From Pseudomonadota bacterium (GTDB lineage: Bacteria; Pseudomonadota; Alphaproteobacteria; Rhizobiales; Beijerinckiaceae): a stretch of DNA of 16,727 nucleotides. Under the pieces are notes generated by a model. It saw nothing but the letters and a program-made list of their open reading frames with translations, was not told the DNA's origin and ran no database searches. The stretch is taken from positions 1-16,727 of the forward strand of contig JAEWKH010000131.1 in the NCBI GenBank assembly GCA_023386155.1, in the 5' to 3' direction. The translations under genes and the position numbers were made by a program. This document shows positions 1-6,985 of the stretch, piece after piece (position 1 is the stretch's first letter; every line of letters starts with the position of its first letter).

Positions 1-619
1 CGTCGAGACGGACAGAGTTGATCTGACCGGCAACGAGAACGATCTCCTCGTCGAGATTGGTCACCTCCGGACTGGCCGCATTGTGAGTGCCGTTCCCATC
101 CGTGACCGAGTCGATGCCGTTGTCGAACAACGCTTTCAGCTCATCCGCATCGAAGGTCCCGCCCTCGAGAATCAGATGGTCGGACTCGCTCCAATAACCG
201 GTGATCTGGAATGCCAGATTCTTGTCATTGAGTGTGACTTCCATACCACCCCAATCCGCCAGCTCGATCTCCTCGAAAGCGGTGATGGTTTTGTCTCGAA
301 GGTCGATACTCCATCCAAATAGGGATAGGACGTCGTGGCCGTCCCCGCCCTCGATGGTAAGGATGCCGTCTAATCGGCCGTCGTAATACTCCCAGAATTC
401 GATCCGATCATCGGCAGCTGAGCCTTTGACGATCTCGATGGAGGAAACGGTATTAGGGATACTTAAATCAAAGGTGCCGCCTCCATTGAGCTGGAGCGTG
501 TCCGTGCCCTCTCCGCCATCCAATATCAGGTCGTATTCGAGTTCGTCTGCCGTGATGACGATGATATCGTCTCCCGGCCTCGAGAGAGTGGGATTGGGGG
601 TGACTGCTTTGGAAGGCAT
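1..619 (-). CDS. RTX-like secreted protein, N-terminal part (C-terminus beyond the left edge)
   Basis: An open frame runs without a stop from an ATG at 619-617 to the left edge, giving 206 residues that begin MPSKAVTPNPTLSRPGDD. There is no Sec signal peptide, as expected for a type I secretion substrate. RTX-like stretches are visible: DGGEGTDTLQL near residue 34, IEGGDGHDVLSLFG near residue 90 and LEGGTF near residue 150. Between them are hydrophobic beta-type repeats, including INSxEIVKGSAADDRIEF-like sequence. A GAGG lies 7 nt before the ATG. The gene is AT-richer than the metabolic genes to the right. It is the left-most of four co-oriented RTX genes and shares the AT-rich upstream element. 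The C-terminal secretion signal is off the window, so membership of the same family is likely but not proven. Confidence 0.75.
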   Translation of the reverse strand, partial: MPSKAVTPNPTLSRPGDDIIVITADELEYDLILDGGEGTDTLQLNGGGTFDLSIPNTVSSIEIVKGSAADDRIEFWEYYDGRLDGILTIEGGDGHDVLSLFGWSIDLRDKTITAFEEIELADWGGMEVTLNDKNLAFQITGYWSESDHLILEGGTFDADELKALFDNGIDSVTDGNGTHNAASPEVTNLDEEIVLVAGQINSVRLD

Positions 620-631
620 GATGCGGCCTCG

Positions 632-646
632 CTTTTATGTAACTGT
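632..646 (-). promoter_or_regulatory. AT-rich upstream element of RTX gene 1 (weak copy)
   Basis: Read on the minus strand this is ACAGTTACATAAAAG, which matches the TTACATAA part of the element found upstream of the other three RTX genes. It ends about 13 nt before the start codon, next to the GAGG ribosome site. It could be part of a promoter -10 region or a regulator site. This is the weakest of the four copies. Confidence 0.3.
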
Positions 647-731
647 ATTTCTAAGTTGAATTTACTCCTTCTGTCGAGTTCTTCCGCAGCGGCAATATCC
701 TGCATCCCAATGGGCAGGCTTAAATGCGAAA

Positions 732-759
732 GGCCCGCTCCTCGGGCAAGGAGCGGGCC
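732..759 (-). terminator. Rho-independent terminator of the propeller-RTX gene
   Basis: A perfect 10-bp stem, GGCCCGCTCC / GGAGCGGGCC, encloses an 8-nt loop. On the minus strand it is followed by TTTCGCATTT. It lies 33 nt beyond the stop of the gene ending at 793. The arms share the core CCCGCTCC / GGAGCGGG with the hairpin after the next RTX gene (3149-3178). Confidence 0.75.
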
Positions 760-792
760 ATCACGCAAGCAGGGCGCCCCGTTTGCGCTGGC

Positions 793-2871
793 TCAGATCA
801 CGAAGAAGTCGTGGTAGTAGAGCTTGGCCTTGTTGCCGAGGGTGGCGATCTTCACCTGGGCCTTGGAGCCGGTGCCGTCCTGGTCGTAGTAGAGGGATCC
901 GGTCTTCCTGTCGTAGACGATCCGATCCTCCGGGTCCTGGGCCTTCTTGCCGTTGACGAACATGTCGGCCTTGAACTTCTTCGGCTTGGACGGCGTGCCG
1001 GAGCCCAGCTTGGTGAACACCTTGTTGTCCAGCTGGAAACTGTCGTCCTGAGAGCGGAAGTCGACGATCCGATCCACGTTGGTGCGCGCGTTCGGCCGCG
1101 TGTCGAAGACGAAGATGTCCTTGCCGGTGCCGCCGGTCAGCACGTCCTTTCCGGCGCCGCCCACGAGCCTGTCATGGCCCTCCATCCCGTTCAGGACGTC
1201 GTTGCCGGCGCCTCCGGACAGGATGTTGCCGAAGGCATCTCCCGTCAGCACATCCACGCCGGTATTGCCCGTCTGCGTGTCGGTCGTCGCGTTGCGGACA
1301 ATCTGGCCCGATGCAGGATCGATCGAATAGGACACGGACTTGGTCTGCCCCCCTTCGTTGACGGTCACGACGGCCGTCTTGGTGCCGGCGGTGGCATAGC
1401 TGTGGTTGAAGGATGCGACGCCATTCTTAGGGAGAACCGTGCTGCTCGTCCCGTCGCCCCAGGCGATGCTGACCGAGGAGGCCTGGCCGACCTCGAAAGA
1501 CAATTCGACGAATCGCTGGGCATGCACGGCCCCGAAATTGTCCTTCAGCAGGGTATCGACCACGTGTACGTCGCGGGTGCCCGCGGCGTCGTACGGCACC
1601 AGCCCGCTGAAGCTGTCGAAGCTGACAAAGCGCCCATCGGCACTGATCTGCGGATTGTAGCTGTCCGCCTCGGTGGCGTTGCCCTGTCCCTGCGCGCCGG
1701 TGGCGGTGGCCGAGAGGCGCGCGATCTCGCCGGTGACCATGTCCTTGCGGAAGACGTCCTGGGCGTTATTGGTATCGTTCGGCACCAGATTGGTGGCCTT
1801 GCTGGTGAAGACTACGTAGCGGCCATCCGCGCTGATCTGCGGCGCTCGGCTCTCCCCATTGCTCTGCTCGCCGGTCCGGCTCGTGGATACGCGCACGATG
1901 GCACCTGTGTAGAGGTCCTTGCGGAAGATGTCATAGGCCTCGTTCGTGTCGTTCAATACGAGTTTCCGGCCCATGCTGGCGAAGACTACGTAGCGGCCGT
2001 CGGCGCTGATCTGCGCATCCAGGCTGTGGTCCCCGCCGCGGTTGCCCAATGCATCCGCAGAGACCAGGTGGAGCGCGCCCGTCTGAAGGTCCTTGCGCAG
2101 AATCTGCGTGGCGCCGTCGTACTTGGCCGGATCGAATCCCCCTATGCTGGAGAAAATCACGTACCGGCCGTCCGGCGTATATTTGGCATCCCAGCTGTGG
2201 CCTTGACCCTGCTGGCCATTTGGCCCGATGGAGATGCGGTCGATCTGGCCGGTGGCCAGGTTCTTACGGAAGACGTCGGTCTGATAGCGATCGTTAGGGT
2301 CGTTGGCGTCGGCCCGGTGGACGAGCCTATTGCTTTCGAACACCACGTATTTGCCGTCGGGGCTGAAGCGCGCATTGGCGCTGCCGTTGTAGGTCTCTAT
2401 GAAGCTGCCGTTGTATGGCGCCAAGGCGCCGCCGCCGTCGGTGACGCGGGTGATCGCCTGGGTCGCCAGATCCTTCATGTACACGTCTTCGAGACCGTTG
2501 TTATCCTCGCTCAAGAGCTTCGCGGTGGTGGAGAACAGGACGTAGCGGCCATCGGGACTGATATTGAGTTCGTAGGCGTCCGTCGGAACGCCGGCGGAGA
2601 TCTGCGTGCCGCCGACATGGGTGGAGACACGGATGATCTCGCCGGTCTTGAGGTCCTTGCGGAAGATGTCGAGCTGGTTGTTGGTGTCGACGCCTTGGCC
2701 GAGGAGGTTGCTGGCGAGGCTATAGAACACGCTGTAGCGCCCGTCCGGCGCGAACTTGGCGCGAAAGCTCTGGTCGTTGCCGGGGGCCAGGAAGGCCGAC
2801 AGGGACTCGCGCGCGATGATGTCGGCGTCCGTCGGGCGCGTAAAGGAAAGGAGGTTGAGTGTAAGAGCCAT
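793..2871 (-). CDS. Secreted RTX protein with TolB/PD40-like beta-propeller and PKD-like domain
   Basis: 692 residues, no Sec signal peptide. Seven propeller blades of the WD40-like/PD40 (TolB) type are visible, each with [SA]DGRYVVF...D[IV]FRKDL.TG.I.R[VL]S. They start near residues 38, 103, 168, 230, 287, 345 and 407. A PKD-like domain follows at about 452-518, with AWGDGTSS and FNHSYATAGT. About four RTX nonapeptides occupy 552-587 (GGAGNDVL, GGAGKDVL). The rest is the C-terminal module shared with the two following RTX genes: FVFDTR (587), DRIVDF (600), YYDQDGTGSKA (661), ending HDFFVI. The family is exported by type I ABC systems and folds on binding extracellular Ca2+. The propeller suggests binding of a ligand or polymer outside the cell, but no enzymatic residues are evident. 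The start is supported by GGAG 7 nt upstream. The gene appears monocistronic with its own terminator. Substrate unknown. Confidence 0.88.
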   Translation of the reverse strand: MALTLNLLSFTRPTDADIIARESLSAFLAPGNDQSFRAKFAPDGRYSVFYSLASNLLGQGVDTNNQLDIFRKDLKTGEIIRVSTHVGGTQISAGVPTDAYELNISPDGRYVLFSTTAKLLSEDNNGLEDVYMKDLATQAITRVTDGGGALAPYNGSFIETYNGSANARFSPDGKYVVFESNRLVHRADANDPNDRYQTDVFRKNLATGQIDRISIGPNGQQGQGHSWDAKYTPDGRYVIFSSIGGFDPAKYDGATQILRKDLQTGALHLVSADALGNRGGDHSLDAQISADGRYVVFASMGRKLVLNDTNEAYDIFRKDLYTGAIVRVSTSRTGEQSNGESRAPQISADGRYVVFTSKATNLVPNDTNNAQDVFRKDMVTGEIARLSATATGAQGQGNATEADSYNPQISADGRFVSFDSFSGLVPYDAAGTRDVHVVDTLLKDNFGAVHAQRFVELSFEVGQASSVSIAWGDGTSSTVLPKNGVASFNHSYATAGTKTAVVTVNEGGQTKSVSYSIDPASGQIVRNATTDTQTGNTGVDVLTGDAFGNILSGGAGNDVLNGMEGHDRLVGGAGKDVLTGGTGKDIFVFDTRPNARTNVDRIVDFRSQDDSFQLDNKVFTKLGSGTPSKPKKFKADMFVNGKKAQDPEDRIVYDRKTGSLYYDQDGTGSKAQVKIATLGNKAKLYYHDFFVI

Positions 2872-2980
2872 GAACGATCTCCGTTTTATGCCCGGCGCCG
2901 TCGCGCCCCTCGTGTCTGCTCACACCGAGGCTAACGTCCGCGCGCACCGGCTGCGGTGCGCCACGGCACGATTCGATACG

Positions 2981-2997
2981 AAATAACGTAATTACGC
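2981..2997 (-). promoter_or_regulatory. AT-rich element upstream of the propeller-RTX gene
   Basis: On the minus strand this reads GCGTAATTACGTTATTT, with a near-palindromic CGTAATTACG core, about 110 nt before the start codon. It matches the elements upstream of the other RTX genes. The rest of the 351-base gap 2872-3222 holds the terminator of the following RTX gene and no credible gene. Confidence 0.4.
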
Positions 2998-3148
2998 TGC
3001 GGCAATATAGGCTCCCTCCCTCGTCGGGCAACTCTCCGGACAGAGGGGTGTATCACCATGGAAAATGCCACGCTTTCACCCTTGGCCCTTCCATCGTCAT
3101 GAGAAAGGGCGGATGATCCGTACCGGCCGCGCAGCCTCCGAATGCAGA

Positions 3149-3178
3149 CCGCCCGCTCCTGGTCCGAGGAGCGGGCGG
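3149..3178 (-). terminator. Hairpin terminator of the beta-helix RTX gene
   Basis: A perfect 12-bp stem, CCGCCCGCTCCT / AGGAGCGGGCGG, with a 6-nt loop lies 45 nt after the stop at 3223. The trailing minus-strand sequence is TCTGCATTC, a poor U-tract, so termination may be inefficient or the hairpin may protect the 3' end. Confidence 0.6.
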
Positions 3179-3222
3179 GACTTCGACGAAAGGGCCGGTT
3201 CTTGCGAACCGCTCCCAGTGGT

Positions 3223-5328
3223 TCAGATGAAGAAGAAGTCCTTGTAGGTGAGGCTCGTGCCCTCGCCCTTCTGGAGCTTCACGGTGCCGATCTCCAGCAT
3301 GGCCTTCGAACCCGAGCCGTCCGCATCCCAGTACAGCTTGTATTCCTTCGACGTCACCTTCTTGGCGATGAAGAAGTCGTTCCGGTCAAGCGCCTTGTCG
3401 CCGACGCGGAAGAAGCTGCTCTTCATCTTGACGGCGTGGTCGAGCGAGGCTCCCTTCCCCTTCAGGTATTGGGCGATCGTCTTGTTCGTGAAGGCCGCGT
3501 CGTCGAGATAGATCGAATCGTATTTAGGCCCGAAATCGACAATCGTGTCCTTGTTCCTGTTGGCCACGCTCTTGCTGGTGAGCCTGGTGTCGAACACGAA
3601 CGCGTCGCGGCTCGCTGCACCCTTCATGCCATAGAGCTTGTCGGTGCCCGCGCCGCCGCCGATCGTGTCGTTGCCCGCCTCGCCTTTCACCACATCGTTG
3701 CCCTCACCACCGAATGCTCGGTCATTACCTAGGCCGGCAAAAAGCTGGTCGGCGCCGGCAAGGCCGGAAAGAGTGTCGTCGCCACCCGCGCCAGCGAGCA
3801 CATTGGCGCCCGCATTACCGGAGAGGGTGTTGGCAAAGACGTTGCCCGTGAGCGCGATTGCGTCGGAACCGAGTGCGGTCAGGAACTCGACCTCGGCACT
3901 GTCCGCCAGAGCGTAGCTCACGCTCGTCTGTACTGCGTCCGTGCCACCGCCTGCAGCCTCAATCACTGTATCGCCAGCATTGTCGATCACGAACACGTCG
4001 CTGCCCGCGCCACCCTCCATCGTATCCGCGCCGGCACCGCCATCGAGAATGTTGAAGTTGCTATTGCCAATGAGCCGATCGTTGCCGGCAGTGCCCGTGG
4101 CATGCGTCGCCACGCTGCCATCGGCAAGCTTGAGGATCTCCACATTGGCAAGTCGATCCAGGCGGAAGTCGAACGATACGATGGCCGTGTCAATGCCGCC
4201 ATCAGCCGCCTCGATTACTGTATCGCCAGCATTGTCGATTACGTAAGTGTCATTTCCCGCGCCACCCTCCAGACGGTCGCCGCCAGCGCCGCCATCGAGA
4301 GTGTCATTACCGGCATCGCCGAACAACCGGTCGCCGCCACCCTTACCGATCAGGCTATCATGGCCACCTTCACCATGGAGTTCGGCACCTATCCCATTGC
4401 CGCGGTTGATGCTCTTGATAATGTCGTTTTGATTCGTGCCCTGTACAACCTCGACATTGCTCAGAACGTCACCGGCGGCCGCACCGCCATTTCTGGTATT
4501 GTCTGAGAGATCTACAGTGATTCCGCCCTGAGTAGCTGGTGTGCTCAGGTAGGAAACGAGATCCCAGCCCTCGCCGCCATCGATGATATCCGCGCCACCC
4601 CCGCCGTCGATCCAATCCGATCCCTCTCCACCGAGAAATGTCTCAGCGCCAGCTCCACCCTTAGCATTGTCGTCGCCCTCCCCAAGATCGATATTGCCAA
4701 CAGATGTTCCGCCGTTTCGGGCATCGTAAACATCATGGCCTTTATCGAGATAGACCGCGTTCACTCCCTCAAGATGCCCGGCGTTTATTATGGTATCGTC
4801 GCCCAACGTGCCATGAATTGCACTGTTGCTTCCCTTAATGGTACCATCGTTGCTCACGGTGAGATGATTGTTCGAGTCGCTCTGTAGCGACAGGATGCCA
4901 TCCGTTCCGCCAGTGATGGTGCCTGAATTATTGATCGTAGCACTACCGACGATGGAAATGCCGGCTCGAGCTGCCAGTGCGGCGCTTCCCGTAGCCGATA
5001 TGTTGCCCGCATTGTGCACAACTATATCAGCGTCGGTGACAGCCTTGCCGAGCCATATTCCATCTCTAGGACCATAAACATAACCAGTAGTTCCAATAGA
5101 GATGCTGCTACCTACCCCAACGGTAATTCCATAAGAATCGACTGTACCGACAGTTCCGTTGACTGTAATCGTATTGCCCGTCCCAGTAGAATGGATGCCA
5201 GAGGCATATGGACCGAAGGGAGAAGATGCATTGATCTCGCCGCCTTGGTTGACGAGCACCGTATCCCCCGTCTCGATGTTGAGAGCATCTACACGTACTG
5301 TTGGCCCGTTAATAGTATATTCCGTCAT
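3223..5328 (-). CDS. Secreted RTX calcium-binding protein with beta-helix-like N-terminus
   Basis: 701 residues, no signal peptide. Residues 1-216 are rich in short repeats such as TINNSGTITGG, VSNDGTIKG and IINAGHLEG, typical of a parallel beta-helix. They end in a D-x-Y-D-x-R motif near 199-204 that is also present in the RTX gene at 6986-9187. RTX nonapeptide blocks lie at about 218-256, 318-362, 428-446 and 511-567. Two 84-residue modules repeat NAGDTVIEAA (366 and 450). The C-terminal module has FVFDTR (577), DTIVDF (594), YWDADGSGSKA (666) and terminal YKDFFFI. The length and layout fit type I-secreted exoproteins, and adhesion or matrix function is possible. GGAG lies 9 nt before the ATG. 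The first ~170 codons look lower in GC than the C-terminal half, suggesting a mosaic origin. The exact function cannot be read from the sequence. Confidence 0.88.
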   Translation of the reverse strand: MTEYTINGPTVRVDALNIETGDTVLVNQGGEINASSPFGPYASGIHSTGTGNTITVNGTVGTVDSYGITVGVGSSISIGTTGYVYGPRDGIWLGKAVTDADIVVHNAGNISATGSAALAARAGISIVGSATINNSGTITGGTDGILSLQSDSNNHLTVSNDGTIKGSNSAIHGTLGDDTIINAGHLEGVNAVYLDKGHDVYDARNGGTSVGNIDLGEGDDNAKGGAGAETFLGGEGSDWIDGGGGADIIDGGEGWDLVSYLSTPATQGGITVDLSDNTRNGGAAAGDVLSNVEVVQGTNQNDIIKSINRGNGIGAELHGEGGHDSLIGKGGGDRLFGDAGNDTLDGGAGGDRLEGGAGNDTYVIDNAGDTVIEAADGGIDTAIVSFDFRLDRLANVEILKLADGSVATHATGTAGNDRLIGNSNFNILDGGAGADTMEGGAGSDVFVIDNAGDTVIEAAGGGTDAVQTSVSYALADSAEVEFLTALGSDAIALTGNVFANTLSGNAGANVLAGAGGDDTLSGLAGADQLFAGLGNDRAFGGEGNDVVKGEAGNDTIGGGAGTDKLYGMKGAASRDAFVFDTRLTSKSVANRNKDTIVDFGPKYDSIYLDDAAFTNKTIAQYLKGKGASLDHAVKMKSSFFRVGDKALDRNDFFIAKKVTSKEYKLYWDADGSGSKAMLEIGTVKLQKGEGTSLTYKDFFFI
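3965..4239. repeat. Internal direct repeat within the beta-helix RTX gene
   Basis: The same 23 bases (beginning ACTGTATCGCCAGC) occur at 3965-3987 and 4217-4239, exactly 252 bases (84 codons) apart. Both encode IDNAGDTV. The flanking protein modules are similar but diverged, so the identical DNA marks either a fairly recent tandem duplication or gene conversion. Confidence 0.8.
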
Positions 5329-5352
5329 GGTAGTTTACTCCGCAAAGTTTGT

Positions 5353-5368
5353 CGATATGTAATCACGT
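5353..5368 (-). promoter_or_regulatory. AT-rich element upstream of the beta-helix RTX gene
   Basis: On the minus strand this reads ACGTGATTACATATCG, ending 24 nt before the start codon at 5328. It aligns with GCGTAATTACGTTATTT (2981-2997) and ACGTAATAACATAAT (9231-9245). It may be a promoter or operator shared by the RTX genes. Confidence 0.4.
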
Positions 5369-5410
5369 TGCGTTAAATAGACCGGTGTTGGCCCGTCATC
5401 AAGGCCTTGC

Positions 5411-5428
5411 TGTGTGCGATATCACACA
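5411..5428. promoter_or_regulatory. CRP/FNR-type dyad in the RTX-GNAT divergent gap
   Basis: TGTGTGCGATATCACACA is a perfect 6-6-6 inverted repeat. It differs from the CRP half-site arrangement TGTGA-N6-TCACA at one position. It lies 83 nt upstream of the RTX start at 5328 and 203 nt upstream of the GNAT start. The regulator is inferred from the pattern only. The 302-base gap 5329-5630 holds this site, the AT-rich element and a CtrA-like box, but no gene. Confidence 0.4.
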
Positions 5429-5562
5429 ACCAAGTGATTGAAGTTCATGGAGTATTCAAAGCGTATCGGGAGCAATCCAATCCCCTTGCGTCCTTTTGCC
5501 CATCCCCGGCGGACGGCCGATCCTTTATAACGCCAGGCTTGAGCCGCCTTGAGGAGAGGCCG

Positions 5563-5578
5563 TTAAGGGCCCGTTAAC
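5563..5578. promoter_or_regulatory. CtrA-type box upstream of the GNAT gene
   Basis: TTAA-GGGCCCG-TTAAC matches the full alphaproteobacterial CtrA consensus TTAA-N7-TTAAC. Because it is preceded by G, it also matches on the other strand. It is 52 nt upstream of the GNAT ATG. A chance match is possible but not expected in a GC-rich window of this size. Confidence 0.4.
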
Positions 5579-5630
5579 CCTGCCGGGCGGACACTTCGAT
5601 ATTGGCCTTTCTCTCGCCCCTGCCCGTTCC

Positions 5631-6137
5631 ATGAGCGACCTTCTCGTCAGCATCCGCCATGCCAAGCCCGCCGACGCGGAACCTTTGTCAAACGTGTTCG
5701 AATCCGCGTGGCGCGAGGCCTATCGGGGCATCATTCCGGGCGTGACGCTCGAAAAGATGCTGACCCGGCGCGGGCCGCGCTGGTGGCGCTCGACAGTGAC
5801 GCGGGGCCGGCCGCTGGTGGTGATCGATCTCGGCCAGGGGGTGGCGGGCTACATCTCTTATGGCCGCTGCCGCGACCGGTCGCTGCCCGCCGAGGGCGAG
5901 ATCGACGAGTTCTATCTCCTGCCCGAATATCAGGGTATCGGCTTGGGCCGCCGCCTGTTCCAGGCCGTGCGCAACGACCTGCGCGACAAGGGTATGGGCC
6001 GGGTCGCCGTCTGGGCGCTCGAGGAGAACGAGCGCGCCTGCGCCTTCTACGAGCGCATGGGCGGGCGAAGCGTCGCCCGGGTCGAGGAGCGCATCGGCGG
6101 CAAGCCCCTCGCCAAGGTCGCGTATCTCTTCCGCTGA
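5631..6137 (+). CDS. GNAT-family N-acetyltransferase
   Basis: 168 residues, a usual length for a single-domain GNAT enzyme, which transfers acetyl from acetyl-CoA to an amine. Motif A, the acetyl-CoA pyrophosphate loop, is at 91-110: IDEFYLLPEYQGIGLGRRLF, with Q101-G-I-G-L-G. Motif B is at 127-145, with WALEENERACAFYERMGG, where the conserved Tyr140 may be the general acid. The N-terminal IRHAKPADAEPL and W27REAYRGIIP are typical of the subgroup annotated as acetyltransferases of unknown substrate. No Shine-Dalgarno is visible before the ATG, so translation may be leaderless or weak. It diverges from the RTX gene on its left, and ppa follows 240 nt later. The substrate cannot be inferred. Confidence 0.9.
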   Translation: MSDLLVSIRHAKPADAEPLSNVFESAWREAYRGIIPGVTLEKMLTRRGPRWWRSTVTRGRPLVVIDLGQGVAGYISYGRCRDRSLPAEGEIDEFYLLPEYQGIGLGRRLFQAVRNDLRDKGMGRVAVWALEENERACAFYERMGGRSVARVEERIGGKPLAKVAYLFR

Positions 6138-6377
6138 CGAGCCTCGGCTGCCATCAGGGCCTGGTTCATTCACCTCTCGCCTCATCCTGAGGGCTTGTGT
6201 GTGCTGTTTTAAGCGGGGCTCCAGGGAAACCGCCGCCGGACCGGCCCTAAAAGTGCCTTCCCCTTTTGAATCCAATGCTCTAGTGAGGCGTCCAAGGTTC
6301 CGGGGGAGGCCCATCGGCCCATGGGTCACGCCGCTCCCGCAACGAAATTCTGCCGCATTGCTCCGGAGAACAGCTCT

Positions 6378-6905
6378 ATGCGCCTTGACGCGATCAAGAT
6401 TGGAAAGAACCCGCCGGACGACGTGAACGTCGTGATCGAAGTTCCGCTCGGCGGCGAGCCCATCAAGTACGAGATGGACAAGGAATCCGGCGCCCTCGTG
6501 GTCGACCGCTTCCTCTACACCTCCATGCGGTATCCGGGCAATTACGGCTTCATCCCACACACACTCTCGGGCGACGGCGACCCCTGCGACGTGCTCGTCG
6601 CCAACACCCGCGCCATCGCGCCGGGCGCCATCATGAACGTGCGCCCCGTGGGCGTCCTGGTGATGGAGGACGACGGCGGTCAGGACGAGAAGATCATCGC
6701 CGTTCCGTCGAGCAAGCTGACTCAGCGCTACGACCGGGTGGCGAACTACACGGACCTGCCCGAGATCACCATCAAGCAGATCGAGCATTTCTTCGAGCAC
6801 TACAAGGATCTCGAGCCCGGCAAATGGGCCAAGATCATCCGCTGGGGCGACGCCGAGGAGGCCCGCCGGCTGATCCTCGAGGCGGTCGAGCGGGCGAAGA
6901 AGTAA
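6378..6905 (+). CDS. ppa: Inorganic pyrophosphatase (family I)
   Basis: 175 residues, matching the ~176 of bacterial family I enzymes. It hydrolyses pyrophosphate to two phosphates in the cytoplasm, pulling biosynthetic reactions forward, and needs Mg2+. The signature DGDPCDVLV is at 66-74. Counterparts of all main E. coli active-site residues are present, shifted by one: E21, K30, E32, R44, Y56, D66, D68, D71, D98, D103, K105, Y142 and K143. The start MRLDAIKIGK has GGAG 9 nt upstream. An upstream in-frame ATG at 6321 would add 19 residues of non-family sequence and is not preferred. The gene is followed by a strong terminator at 6941-6966. Confidence 0.97.
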   Translation: MRLDAIKIGKNPPDDVNVVIEVPLGGEPIKYEMDKESGALVVDRFLYTSMRYPGNYGFIPHTLSGDGDPCDVLVANTRAIAPGAIMNVRPVGVLVMEDDGGQDEKIIAVPSSKLTQRYDRVANYTDLPEITIKQIEHFFEHYKDLEPGKWAKIIRWGDAEEARRLILEAVERAKK

Positions 6906-6940
6906 GGCCGGATCGGCTTCTTCAAGTTCTGTCGGCATCG

Positions 6941-6966
6941 AGCCCGGCTCGCGCACGAGCCGGGCT
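6941..6966 (+). terminator. Rho-independent terminator of ppa
   Basis: A perfect 11-bp stem, AGCCCGGCTCG / CGAGCCGGGCT, with loop CGCA is followed by TTTCGTTCGTT on the plus strand. It lies between the convergent ends of ppa (6905) and the RTX gene (6986). The minus strand lacks a U-tract, so it mainly serves ppa. Confidence 0.85.
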
Positions 6967-6985
6967 TTCGTTCGTTGAGGCGGCC

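Noticed and set aside
724..2934. Plus-strand open frame of 736 codons opposite the propeller-RTX gene
   Set aside because: It is the complement of a GC-rich repetitive gene whose minus-strand reading shows clear propeller and RTX motifs. The plus reading has no recognisable domain and runs through the terminator hairpin.
6321..6377. N-terminal extension of pyrophosphatase from an earlier ATG
   Set aside because: The extra 19 residues are outside the family, and a GGAG ribosome site precedes the ATG at 6378.
6138..6377. Possible small gene or promoter between the GNAT gene and ppa
   Set aside because: Short frames there have no ribosome site or family features, and no -35/-10 pair with acceptable spacing stood out.
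5688..6956. Minus-strand open frame opposite the GNAT gene and ppa
   Set aside because: Both plus-strand genes are unmistakable; the opposite frame is a by-product of high GC at third positions.
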